From: Promethearchaeota archaeon
GTDB taxonomy: Archaea > Asgardarchaeota > Lokiarchaeia > Sigynarchaeales > MK-D1
Reading direction: 5' to 3'
Length of the DNA: 8,949 nucleotides
Assembly: GCA_016839865.1 (NCBI GenBank)
Contig: JAEOTN010000460.1
Location: 1 to 8,949, forward strand
Positions within the stretch are counted from its first letter, which is position 1. The number at the start of each line of letters is the position of its first letter. Under the pieces are notes generated by a model. The model saw only the letters and a program-made list of their open reading frames with translations. It had not been told where the DNA came from and did not search any database. Made by a program: the position numbers and the translations under genes. This document shows, piece by piece, positions 1 to 6,728 of the stretch.

Positions 1-1163
1 ATGGATATTATCACTAAGATCACGGATAATCGCATAAAAAATGCCGTTACACCCCAATATCCACCTTCCGATCGAGTTCCTGTAACATACTCATCTTCGT
101 CCACAACATCCCCAAGAATTAAATCAATATTCAGCATTGAACCGCTAAGACCAATTCCAATAAAGGCAAAACTAATCGCTCCCTGAACAAAGCTATCAAT
201 GAATGTGAGTGGAATGAGAGATACGAGCCAACAGAATTGTGAAATCATCCAAGTTTTCCGAGGACCAATCCGTTTTACAACTAGTTTCCATACACTGATA
301 AATAAAGCGCCAACTATGAACGCTTCTCCTAATAGCAGTGAAAGATAAAATGCATCGGTAATATCTAACACAAACTCTCCATAGAGTGGAACTATCATAG
401 GAAGTATCCCAAACACATACCAATTAGAGATTTCCACAACATTAAACCACATAAATGACTTATTCTTAACGGCAATCTTGAGAGTTTTCCAAAAACCAGG
501 AGCCTTTTTATAATCTTGTTTAAATTCCTTACGTTCCCTCGGACCCCATATGAGAAAGACAACTATTCCAACTATTACAATTCCTGCAATTACAATACCC
601 GCGATCATATACTTTGGAAAATTATTGAGATCGGTTAAATCCCCAATAATAAAGCCAGGAAGAAGAAAAGCAAGGAGCAGTGCTATGATACCGATAATTT
701 GTTTGATATTCATAGCTTTAACTCTTTCTTCTGGGTCAAGAAATACTTCTGGAAACATACAAGTATGATTTAGATTATACATGGTGTAAAACAATTCAAA
801 GGCACAGATAATTCCGATAAAATATGCCATCTTTACGGCATCACTAGCATAAAGTGGTGGCGTAAACAAGAGAACTATTGTCACAGCAAGCGGAATCATG
901 GAAATTAAAATATATGGTCTCCGTCGACCCCATTTCGTGTTGGTTCTATCTGAGATATATCCCATAAGAGGGTCGTTAATACTATTCCATAAACTCCAAA
1001 TGATAAATCCTATCGTAATGTAATTTATGTTATCCATTACTAGCGTATAATAAAACGTGAAAACATATACAGTGAAGGATTGATAGGCTATTGTATCGGA
1101 CAATTGAGCGAATCCATAGCTAAACATTTGTAAAAATTTTGATTTGGGGCGTTTTTCATTCAT
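1..1163 (-). CDS. GPH-family (MelB-like) sugar:cation symporter, C-terminus beyond window
   Basis: This is a membrane transporter of the major facilitator superfamily, GPH (glycoside-pentoside-hexuronide:cation symporter) group, which imports sugars with Na+ or H+. Translation of the minus strand from ATG at 1163 gives an uninterrupted 387 residues to the window edge; the family is usually 430-500 residues, so roughly the last 50-110 are missing. Visible family marks are the early NDPLMGYISDRT stretch with the following WGRRRPYI (the helix II/loop signature, cation site region in MelB), and DEDEYVTGTRSEGGYWGV near the visible end, which matches the GPH signature of acidic residues followed by TG-R-EG. 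Hydrophobic helices occur throughout. A second in-frame possibility does not exist close by: the ATG at 1159 is out of frame. No clear Shine-Dalgarno is seen. The substrate cannot be read from the sequence. Family assignment is firm; direction and sugar are inference. Confidence 0.93.
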   Translation of the reverse strand, partial: MNEKRPKSKFLQMFSYGFAQLSDTIAYQSFTVYVFTFYYTLVMDNINYITIGFIIWSLWNSINDPLMGYISDRTNTKWGRRRPYILISMIPLAVTIVLLFTPPLYASDAVKMAYFIGIICAFELFYTMYNLNHTCMFPEVFLDPEERVKAMNIKQIIGIIALLLAFLLPGFIIGDLTDLNNFPKYMIAGIVIAGIVIVGIVVFLIWGPRERKEFKQDYKKAPGFWKTLKIAVKNKSFMWFNVVEISNWYVFGILPMIVPLYGEFVLDITDAFYLSLLLGEAFIVGALFISVWKLVVKRIGPRKTWMISQFCWLVSLIPLTFIDSFVQGAISFAFIGIGLSGSMLNIDLILGDVVDEDEYVTGTRSEGGYWGVTAFFMRLSVILVIIS

Positions 1164-1198
1164 TGTTTTTCAACTCATTTCATCAAAATAGATACATC

Positions 1199-1220
1199 TT
1201 GTTTGAAATATTTTGAACAA
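1199..1220. promoter_or_regulatory. AT-centred dyad overlapping the transporter promoter
   Basis: A 22-bp imperfect palindrome with arms TTGTT/AACAA and a perfect AAATATTT centre (18 of 22 positions symmetric). The centre lies about 45 bp upstream of the symporter ATG at 1163 and is itself TATA-like on the minus strand, so a protein bound here would cover the TATA box. This suggests an operator; no binding protein can be named. Confidence 0.4.
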
Positions 1221-1238
1221 CCACCCAAAGTTAGGTGG
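1221..1238. promoter_or_regulatory. CCACC/GGTGG inverted repeat next to the transporter promoter
   Basis: Perfect 5-bp GC-rich arms CCACC (1221-1225) and GGTGG (1234-1238) separated by 8 bases, followed on the plus strand by ATTTTT. It directly abuts the 1199-1220 dyad and stands out in AT-rich surroundings. It could be part of a composite operator (in the BRE/upstream position for the minus-strand gene) or a weak hairpin terminator read on the plus strand; no plus-strand gene ends here, which favours the first. Confidence 0.3.
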
Positions 1239-1273
1239 ATTTTTAGGTTAATTATTAGATATAACACTAATGG

Positions 1274-1435
1274 ATGGTTCAAACACCCTCTATCCCCTAT
1301 CCAAACGGAATTAGAGACTACTTAATGGACATGCTGACTATGGATAGGCTTGCTTTTTTTAATGAGGAAACCAATCCAACCTCAGTTTTACCCACAATCA
1401 GCAAGGTATGTATAGTTGAACTGACAACTATTTAA
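1274..1435 (+). CDS. Possible 53-residue small ORF, unrecognised
   Basis: ATG at 1274 to TAA at 1433-1435. The peptide is mixed polar/hydrophobic, with no predicted membrane helix, no cysteine motif (a single Cys) and no family I recognise. A TATA-like tract (TTAGATATAA, about 1255-1264) lies close upstream, too near for a standard archaeal spacing. There is no Shine-Dalgarno. It is listed because it is the longest plausible ORF in an otherwise empty stretch; chance is a real alternative. Confidence 0.15.
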   Translation: MVQTPSIPYPNGIRDYLMDMLTMDRLAFFNEETNPTSVLPTISKVCIVELTTI

Positions 1436-1460
1436 ATTTAAAGTGTGTCTACGAATTTGA

Positions 1461-1474
1461 TTAAATATTATAAA
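1461..1474 (+). promoter_or_regulatory. Candidate TATA box for the 2TM/PadR operon
   Basis: TTAAATATTATAAA is the best TATA-like tract upstream of the 2TM gene. It would place the transcript start near 1492, giving a leader of about 100 nt before ATG 1591. No Shine-Dalgarno is visible just ahead of that start. Other AT-rich tracts (around 1431-1441) could serve instead. Confidence 0.3.
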
Positions 1475-1590
1475 AATATGTCTTTTCTCAGAGATTTTTT
1501 AGGTTTATCGGGCGATAGATTGAAAACTCTCATATCATTGGAACAAAGGAACTACGCAAGTTTTTATGGTTATATGATTTTTCCTTGAAT

Positions 1591-2217
1591 ATGGTTTTTA
1601 AAAAGGAGACGTATAAACGAAAAACTCATGAGGAAGCAAGAAAGCTAGCTGAGTTTGATGAGACTTCACTCGCTCATATCAGCAAAGAAATTGTTATACG
1701 TCGAACGGTTCTTATAGGTCATATTATAACCGATGTGTTCGTAGGGATTCTATTGTTTGTGATAAATTACTTCACAACTCCTAATGTTTTCACATATCCT
1801 TGGGTATTATGGGCAGTTTCAGGGATGATTTTCCTACTTTGTGTTCATTGCATTGCATATTACATTTTTCGAAGAGGATATATTTACGTTGCAACTGAGT
1901 CAATTGTAGCTCATACAGGAGCATATTTAATTGGGAACGCTTATCTATTCTTTATTAATTGGTTTTCTAATTACGGTTACAACTTATTACATCCATCAAC
2001 TCCACGTGGATTTCCAACATGGGCTTGGTGGAGTTTAGGAGGATGGTCAGCGGCTCTTCTTTTACACATTATTATCTTTATAATGATTGTACCGCTTAAT
2101 CACGAGCCTAAAGATGCACGTTGGTTGGAACGTAAGGTTTATACTGAGATATTGAAGGCACAAAAAAGAAAAGCAGTTCGTCAAGAGAAGAAACAAGTGA
2201 CGGAGGAGAAAACATAG
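1591..2217 (+). CDS. Four-helix membrane protein made of two tandem 2TM domains
   Basis: A 208-residue membrane protein that looks like a duplication of the 2TM domain family (Pfam 2TM type), normally one pair of helices. A charged N-terminal segment (about 1-38) precedes helix pairs at roughly 40-60 plus 70-93 and 106-126 plus 145-168, then a basic, charged tail. The repeat is visible in spacing: H44 to N59 and H108 to N123 are both 15 residues, and W74 to H86 and W147 to H159 are both 12. These His, Asn and Trp positions are what I associate with 2TM domains. The molecular role of the family is unknown; it is often found beside transcription regulators. Here its TAG stop directly abuts the PadR start, so the two are probably co-transcribed and coupled, with this protein possibly sensing a membrane signal. 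Start: ATG 1591 is preferred; a TTG two codons upstream (1585) is possible. Neither has a Shine-Dalgarno. Confidence 0.8.
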   Translation: MVFKKETYKRKTHEEARKLAEFDETSLAHISKEIVIRRTVLIGHIITDVFVGILLFVINYFTTPNVFTYPWVLWAVSGMIFLLCVHCIAYYIFRRGYIYVATESIVAHTGAYLIGNAYLFFINWFSNYGYNLLHPSTPRGFPTWAWWSLGGWSAALLLHIIIFIMIVPLNHEPKDARWLERKVYTEILKAQKRKAVRQEKKQVTEEKT

Positions 2218-2838
2218 ATGTTCTGGCTTGGAAAATCAATTCCGGTTAAATCCCCGAAAAAAGGAAAGAAAGCGAATATCAACTTAAGTCCTATCGAATT
2301 TCTGATTATGGCGCATTTACGGTATAGAGAAATACGGAATGATGGAGAACCAATTGGGCAGTACGGTTATGAGATGATCAAAGACCTTGATCGGCTGTTT
2401 GCTGGTAGTTGGGAGGCTAAATCAGGTACAATTTACCCAATCTTATCAAAGTTAGAGAGTAATAAGGAGTTTTTAACAGGAGAGAGAAAGAAGTCCCCTC
2501 TTGGACCTGTAAAGAAAGTTTACAAGTTAACTGAGGACGGTCGTGGGATTATCGACGAAATTTTAACCCAAAACATCGAAACGGATGTTGAATTTATTCA
2601 AAGGTATCTTGAAATAATGTCAATATTCGTCTTAAGTGGTCAATTTGCTCAAGATTCTGATAATTTTATGGAAAATTTTCTGACTTTTCCAGCAAAAAGC
2701 GTCAAGATCGCAATGGAAAATGTTGTAACTAAAACTGATAGAGAATTTCAAGATCGAAAATTGAAAATCTTGAAAAAAGGACTAAATCGAATTCTTCAAC
2801 AAATCGAAGACAAAATAAAAAGTCTCACCGTCAATTAA
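2218..2838 (+). CDS. PadR-family transcriptional regulator
   Basis: A 206-residue cytoplasmic DNA-binding protein. Residues about 24-112 form the PadR winged helix: the opening SPIEFLIMAHL, a helix-turn-helix region, the hallmark SGTIYPILSKLE (about 70-82), and a wing ending in VYKLTEDGRGIIDEIL. PadR proteins are usually repressors acting as dimers through a C-terminal helical region; here residues about 113-206 are long and helical, with a charged coiled-coil-like end (about 170-200), longer than the minimal PadR of about 110 residues. The N-terminus has a lysine-rich extension. Its ATG follows the upstream 2TM stop with no gap, implying translational coupling and shared function. PadR genes often control themselves and a neighbouring membrane protein. 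The inverted repeat at 2903-2940, 65 bp beyond its stop, is a candidate target. Ligand unknown. Family call is firm. Confidence 0.9.
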   Translation: MFWLGKSIPVKSPKKGKKANINLSPIEFLIMAHLRYREIRNDGEPIGQYGYEMIKDLDRLFAGSWEAKSGTIYPILSKLESNKEFLTGERKKSPLGPVKKVYKLTEDGRGIIDEILTQNIETDVEFIQRYLEIMSIFVLSGQFAQDSDNFMENFLTFPAKSVKIAMENVVTKTDREFQDRKLKILKKGLNRILQQIEDKIKSLTVN

Positions 2839-2839
2839 C

Positions 2840-2856
2840 TTTTTTTCCAACTTTTT
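2840..2856 (+). terminator. T-run terminator after the PadR gene
   Basis: Two T tracts (seven T at 2840-2846 and five at 2852-2856) start just after the PadR stop with no hairpin. This fits archaeal intrinsic termination, which needs only U-rich transcript ends. Confidence 0.5.
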
Positions 2857-2902
2857 CTTACTTCATTTTCATACAACTAGGCTAATTTTTGTGCATTTGA
2901 AT

Positions 2903-2940
2903 ATGTAGACATGACAAGATTTTTATTGTCATATCTACAT
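2903..2940. promoter_or_regulatory. Long inverted repeat upstream of the radical SAM gene, probable operator
   Basis: Arms ATGTAGACATGACAA (2903-2917) and TTGTCATATCTACAT (2926-2940) match over 14 of 15 positions around an 8-base AT-rich spacer. It is the strongest dyad in the window. It ends about 26 bp before the TATA-like box of the radical SAM gene and 55 bp before its ATG, the place for an activator or repressor site. Outer ATGT/ACAT ends resemble PadR half-sites as I remember them, though the spacing is wider than the usual 8-10. It lacks a T-run, so a terminator role is less likely. Confidence 0.55.
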
Positions 2941-2965
2941 TATAGTTCTAACAAATATTGTTACA

Positions 2966-2983
2966 TCTATATACATAAGAGGT
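2966..2983 (+). promoter_or_regulatory. TATA-like box and GAGGT site for the radical SAM gene
   Basis: TCTATATACAT (2966-2976) is centred about 25 bp before ATG 2995, the distance expected for a leaderless archaeal transcript. A GAGGT (2979-2983) lies 11 bases before the ATG and could be a Shine-Dalgarno if transcription starts earlier. The two readings conflict, so the leader status is unresolved; both support the ATG at 2995. Confidence 0.45.
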
Positions 2984-2994
2984 TCGAGTAAACA

Positions 2995-4464
2995 ATGATT
3001 CTAAAAGGAAAAAAAAAGAAAATCACTAGTATAGCATTTATTGAACCACGAAATGAGCATTTAAATATTTATAGTCGTTTTAAATTGCCTCGATTGGGAA
3101 GTTTATTGCTAGCTACTATTATGCGAGATCTTGGTTATCAAACAAAAGCCTATTTTTTAACCGAGCAAGAAATTAAAGAGCGAAAATTAAAACCTGACCT
3201 AGTCTGTTTATCAACCATTACGTCGACTGCAATGACAACATACGACCTCGCAATCCACTATGAATGCCAAGGGATACCAGTAGTGTTAGGAGGACCTCAT
3301 ATCTCTGCTCTTCCAGAAGAAGCAATTAAATATGCTAACTATGTTATCACAGGAGAAGGCGAAAAATCACTCCCATTACTTGTTCAAGCGCTACAAGGAA
3401 ATTATGATCTTAATGAAATTCCGGGATTATACTGGAAATCAGGAACAACGGTGCATAAAAATGCCCCAAATACACATGTTCAAGATTTAGACGAAAATCC
3501 AGCACCAGATTGGTCCCTTATGGACCGAGGGAATTCTCGGAGCAAGGGGCTAAAAGGTAAAAAAATTGGATTCCCTGTACAAACATCCCGAGGTTGCCCC
3601 CATGACTGCAGTTTCTGCTCAGTAACCCAGATGTTCGGACAAAAGTTCAGATTTCGCTCAACACAATCGATTATCAATGAGCTCAAGCAATTTGATCCAA
3701 ATAAACATACCTTGTTTTTCGTAGATGATAATTTTACCGCATCTCGAAGAAGGACTATGGAACTATTAGATGCAATGATAGAAAACGGATTTGATAAGTT
3801 TAGTTGGTCCACCCAAGTTCGAGTCGAACTTGCGAAAGACAAAGAGCTTCTAAACAAGATGTATAAAGCAGGATGCAAATTTTTGTATATTGGATTTGAG
3901 TCTGTGAATCCTGAAAGTCTTATCGAAATGAATAAGAAACAAACACGAGAGTCAATCGAGTTTGCAATTAAAGAAATAAGAAAAGTTGGAATACACATCC
4001 ACGGAATGTTCGTATTTGGCTTTGATTCCGATACAATCGAATCATGTAAAGCTTCAGTACGATTTGCTATTAAACATAAAATTGACAGTGTGCAATTTTT
4101 AATTCTCACCCCCCTACCCGGTACCAAGTTTTATTACAAGATGATAGAAGAAAACCGAATAGTCGACACTAAGTGGAGCGAGTTTGATGCACATCATGTA
4201 AAATTCACTCCTAAAAAAATGACTTTATCTGAACTGCAGGAACAGCAAGTATGGGGACATAAGCGTTTTTATTCATGGTGGAACAACATTGTCCGACTTA
4301 TTCGAGGAAAATTGGCAGCATTTTTGATAGGGATATATGCGCATTTCCTCAATATTAAGTGGAAACGGATGGAAAGGCGTTATTTAGGAAAAATACGAAG
4401 ATATGATGAATCGCACCCTAATCGACCAGAACCTGTCTACACACCTTTAGCTTCTGTAGATTGA
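2995..4464 (+). CDS. B12-binding-domain radical SAM enzyme (BchE/P-methylase-like, DUF4070-type tail)
   Basis: A 489-residue enzyme that should use a [4Fe-4S] cluster and S-adenosylmethionine to make radicals, often for methylation or C-C bond chemistry on unreactive carbons. The N-terminal part (about 30-150) is a cobalamin-binding-like Rossmann fold with LGGPHISALPEE (98 onward) and the nearby GEGE loop; no DxHxxG B12 ligand motif is seen, as in many of this class. The radical SAM core (about 195-400) carries CPHDCSFC, cluster ligands C201, C205 and C208, then the FVDDNF segment and the GFES motif (300-303). The C-terminal part (about 400-430) has the FTPKKMTLSELQ pattern of DUF4070-like tails. 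Residues 432-465 are an amphipathic, highly basic stretch around AFLIGIYAHFL, suggesting attachment to membrane. Relatives act on hopanoids, bacteriochlorophyll and archaeal tetraether lipids (GrsA/GrsB type), so a lipid or isoprenoid substrate is a reasonable but unproven guess. It has its own promoter. Confidence 0.9.
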   Translation: MILKGKKKKITSIAFIEPRNEHLNIYSRFKLPRLGSLLLATIMRDLGYQTKAYFLTEQEIKERKLKPDLVCLSTITSTAMTTYDLAIHYECQGIPVVLGGPHISALPEEAIKYANYVITGEGEKSLPLLVQALQGNYDLNEIPGLYWKSGTTVHKNAPNTHVQDLDENPAPDWSLMDRGNSRSKGLKGKKIGFPVQTSRGCPHDCSFCSVTQMFGQKFRFRSTQSIINELKQFDPNKHTLFFVDDNFTASRRRTMELLDAMIENGFDKFSWSTQVRVELAKDKELLNKMYKAGCKFLYIGFESVNPESLIEMNKKQTRESIEFAIKEIRKVGIHIHGMFVFGFDSDTIESCKASVRFAIKHKIDSVQFLILTPLPGTKFYYKMIEENRIVDTKWSEFDAHHVKFTPKKMTLSELQEQQVWGHKRFYSWWNNIVRLIRGKLAAFLIGIYAHFLNIKWKRMERRYLGKIRRYDESHPNRPEPVYTPLASVD

Positions 4465-4494
4465 AAAAAATGAAGATTCATTCTAGCTATACCC

Positions 4495-4500
4495 TTTTTT
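4495..4500 (+). terminator. T-run after the radical SAM gene
   Basis: Six consecutive T about 30 bases after the stop, with no convincing hairpin. It is consistent with an archaeal terminator and with the next gene having its own promoter. Confidence 0.35.
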
Positions 4501-4547
4501 ATTTAGGTCATGGAAAAAACAAGGGAATAGATTAAATACTCTCCTAA

Positions 4548-4578
4548 TGACATTAAAAAAACTAACGCTATGATGTCA
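4548..4578. promoter_or_regulatory. TGACAT/ATGTCA inverted repeat upstream of the acyltransferase-like gene
   Basis: Perfect 6-bp arms TGACAT (4548-4553) and ATGTCA (4573-4578) with a 19-base spacer, ending 65 bp before ATG 4644. It shares ATGACA/TGTCA elements and a similar distance to start with the longer repeat at 2903-2940, hinting at one regulator for both genes. Short arms make chance plausible. Confidence 0.25.
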
Positions 4579-4603
4579 ACGACAAAAACACGATTCTCAA
4601 CAA

Positions 4604-4613
4604 CCTATACTAG
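4604..4613 (+). promoter_or_regulatory. Candidate TATA box for the acyltransferase-like gene
   Basis: CCTATACTAG is centred about 36 bp before ATG 4644 and would give a transcript start near 4632-4636 with a very short leader. An AGAG (4631-4634) is the only Shine-Dalgarno-like bit. Confidence 0.3.
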
Positions 4614-4643
4614 TGTAAATCATCAGACAAAGAGAATACAAAT

Positions 4644-6017
4644 ATGATCACAACGCAACCTCCAAAACCCACCGTTCGCTCCCGATCCGTTGCAATTGAC
4701 GTCTTCAAAGGATTTGGAGTGTGGTTTATGTTTCTAATCCATGCATTTGTTCAACAAATTTGTCAAATGGACGCATCCTTGTTTTTACCAACCATTCAGC
4801 GAACAACTGGTTTTAGTAAAGTTGTATTGTTGATTTTTGGTTTGCCTATAGGAGTTATGGCCATTTGGGGATACATGTTCGGCTTCGCCTTTGCGTGCAC
4901 CGTAGCTATGCAAATGCTGAGATTAGTGGATACTAATCCGAAAAAAATTCCAAAATATATGCTGAATAAGGTAATACAAGGAGTATTGATACTTTTATTA
5001 TCTAGGTTTGGTCATACATTATTCCGAGGAAGAATTTTTTCGGATGGAAGTACGTTATTTCCAGGAGTGTGGGTTAGTTATAGTACAGATATCCTCGATG
5101 CTGTTGCATGGATGGGAGTATTAGTCCCAATAATAGTCTGGTTATTTTATGGATTATTTCGGATAAAAAAACCCATTAATCTTTTAATCACTTTTGTTAT
5201 CCTTCTAACAGGATGGTTTGCAATAACCCCTACTGTCCTAAAATACGGAGAAATGGCCATAAGTTGGTCTGAGACAAATTCTATATATATAATCAAATGG
5301 GCTATTACTAAATTTACCCGAGGTAGATTTCGCTTATCCCCCGGTTTAGGATCTGGGTTTATGGGATGTATTTATGCAACAATGCTTTATCACAGATGGG
5401 AATTTAAGAAAATAATCCGCTTTACTCTTACTTTTTTCATGTATTGTATGATTGGTTGTGCCATTTGGTGGCTTTTCATTGAACCGAATTGGATCGCACG
5501 TTTTGCTGAAGAAACCGTTCCTATCCCCCTAACCATCATAGCTTTGAGTACACAGCAATGGTTATTGGTACTATTTATTCGAACTCAAGATTATCCGAAG
5601 AGTGAGGCTAGAAGATTAAGAGCAGCTCGTCGTACGACTTTCTGGCGTAGATACTCAATATTTTCATTAACAGGATATTCTATCAATACAGCACTTGAAA
5701 GGAAAATTTATTCAGTCTTCACATCGTTTTGGGGATCATCTGTAGATTATTCATCGTCTCCAGGAGTGATCATATGGAATGGATGGCAAGGAATTGCTTT
5801 TGTGCTATGTGTGTGGGTATTTTGGGAGCTTGTTGTAAGAATCTGGGCTAGATTTGACTATAAATTCTCATTGGATTGGTTCTTGGTTCAATTCATGTCC
5901 ATGTTAACTGGAGTAAAAAAAGCTCGTAGTGCAGTGAAACCCATCATTTATGGACCTAATCATTATCGATATCGACCGATCGTTCCATTAGCACAAAAAG
6001 TTAGGGTAATTATCTAA
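4644..6017 (+). CDS. Multi-spanning acyltransferase-like membrane protein (HGSNAT/DUF1624/DUF418 type)
   Basis: A 457-residue integral membrane protein with about ten hydrophobic segments. After a short polar N-terminus, the opening RSVAIDVFKGFGVWFMFLIH (D19, K22, G23, H33) matches the start of transmembrane acyltransferases of the heparan-alpha-glucosaminide acetyltransferase, DUF1624 and DUF418 relatives, whose usual form is Arg, Asp, (Arg/Lys)-Gly then a His or Asn in the first helix. The later RRYSIFSLTGYSINTAL (about 333-350) recalls the GxxSLTxY segment near the end of DUF418-like proteins. Such proteins move acyl groups, often acetyl, from a cytoplasmic donor to sugars or lipids across the membrane. 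Which group applies, and the substrate, cannot be settled by eye. A charged cytoplasmic loop (about 315-332) and a basic C-terminal tail are present. It follows the radical SAM gene on the same strand by 179 bp with its own TATA-like box, so co-function is only suggested. It converges with the next gene, 10 bp apart. Confidence 0.65.
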   Translation: MITTQPPKPTVRSRSVAIDVFKGFGVWFMFLIHAFVQQICQMDASLFLPTIQRTTGFSKVVLLIFGLPIGVMAIWGYMFGFAFACTVAMQMLRLVDTNPKKIPKYMLNKVIQGVLILLLSRFGHTLFRGRIFSDGSTLFPGVWVSYSTDILDAVAWMGVLVPIIVWLFYGLFRIKKPINLLITFVILLTGWFAITPTVLKYGEMAISWSETNSIYIIKWAITKFTRGRFRLSPGLGSGFMGCIYATMLYHRWEFKKIIRFTLTFFMYCMIGCAIWWLFIEPNWIARFAEETVPIPLTIIALSTQQWLLVLFIRTQDYPKSEARRLRAARRTTFWRRYSIFSLTGYSINTALERKIYSVFTSFWGSSVDYSSSPGVIIWNGWQGIAFVLCVWVFWELVVRIWARFDYKFSLDWFLVQFMSMLTGVKKARSAVKPIIYGPNHYRYRPIVPLAQKVRVII

Positions 6018-6027
6018 TTTTCTTATA

Positions 6028-6720
6028 TTAATCTAATTCATATCCACAATCAACCCATGCTTTCATCATAGTTGGATTTTTACGTAGATATTCATCTACT
6101 TGTTTCTTTCCGACTTTATTAAAGGGGCATGAAAAGTTCACACAGTTGGTGCAAATTTTTGTGAATAAAATGGAAAATGCAATTATTATAGAAATGATAA
6201 ACAATCCAAGCATTACCAATAGGACTATGTAATATAGTAATGAATAGCTTGAGCGATTAAGAGAGATAACTATGACGTTTAAAATCTGATTACTTAGAGG
6301 AACCAACGCGAATAACACGAATCCGAATTGTAACAATCTCTTTTCAAATCTATTCATCGGTTCTGGATGATATTTGAAGAATTTATAAAATCCATGATTT
6401 GCTAGACAATGGAGTACTTTTCCGTCTTCTGAATAGTATGGGCAATGTGAACATAAAATTCGAGTCTCAATTGTGAAAAACAAAGCATAATATCCAACAA
6501 TTACTGCAAACCACCACCAATTGCCCAGTTTTGTAGCACCCCACGTAGTTCCTGCAATAATAAATAAAAAAGCGGGGCTCATTGCATATAAAAACCGCAA
6601 GAGGAGTTTTTTATCCCATTTACAGTCCAATTTCCCGTGTAATGCACAATCTTCACAAGCTGTATCTTCTTTCCAAGTACAACATGGTTCAATTGAATTT
6701 TTACTGTTTTTTTTTTTCAT
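6028..6720 (-). CDS. Cysteine-rich four-helix membrane protein, function unknown
   Basis: A 230-residue protein with 12 cysteines in three groups. The N-terminal group is C13, C14, C22, C25 and C33 (with H28); the middle is CSHCPYY (C90, C93), then C105 with H92, H104 and H109; the C-terminal group is CTNCVNFSCPF (C190, C193, C198) and C225. Hydrophobic helices are seen at about 44-63, 67-88, 131-152 and 162-187. With four helices, the N-terminus, the loop after helix 2 and the C-terminus all fall on the same membrane face, so the three groups could jointly bind Fe-S or zinc; that is inference. The charged ends suggest the cytoplasmic face. I do not recognise a named family. It is a single gene, divergent from the small two-helix proteins and convergent with the acyltransferase-like gene. 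A good Shine-Dalgarno fixes the start at ATG 6720. Confidence 0.8.
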   Translation of the reverse strand: MKKKNSKNSIEPCCTWKEDTACEDCALHGKLDCKWDKKLLLRFLYAMSPAFLFIIAGTTWGATKLGNWWWFAVIVGYYALFFTIETRILCSHCPYYSEDGKVLHCLANHGFYKFFKYHPEPMNRFEKRLLQFGFVLFALVPLSNQILNVIVISLNRSSYSLLYYIVLLVMLGLFIISIIIAFSILFTKICTNCVNFSCPFNKVGKKQVDEYLRKNPTMMKAWVDCGYELD

Positions 6721-6728
6721 TAGTTACT

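Larger units (their letters stand above)
1239..1590. other. Gene-poor stretch with an interrupted open frame
   Basis: About 350 bp between the symporter promoter and the 2TM gene holds no recognisable gene or RNA. One plus-strand frame is unusually open: a 53-codon ORF from ATG 1274 to TAA 1433-1435, a second TAA two codons later (1439-1441), then open again through ATG 1478 to TGA 1586-1588, two bases before the 2TM ATG. I recognise neither peptide (first starts MVQTPSIPYPNG, second starts MSFLRDFLGLSG). They may be chance, a decayed gene, or small leader-type ORFs. The two TAA codons sit in an AT-rich tract (TTTAAATTTAAA) that could equally be promoter DNA. Confidence 0.4.

Noticed and set aside
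1..768. Open frames on the plus strand (1-186, 550-768) and another minus frame (196-423)
   Set aside because: All lie within the symporter gene, whose frame gives a continuous family-matching protein. The others are out-of-frame shadows.
2903..2940. Reading the long inverted repeat as a terminator hairpin for the PadR gene
   Set aside because: No T-run follows it, T-runs already occur right after the PadR stop, and its position fits a promoter site better.
3480..4127. A 215-codon open frame on the minus strand inside the radical SAM gene
   Set aside because: The plus strand encodes a clear enzyme with its cluster motif here. The minus-strand product has no recognisable domain and no promoter, so it is a shadow of codon use.
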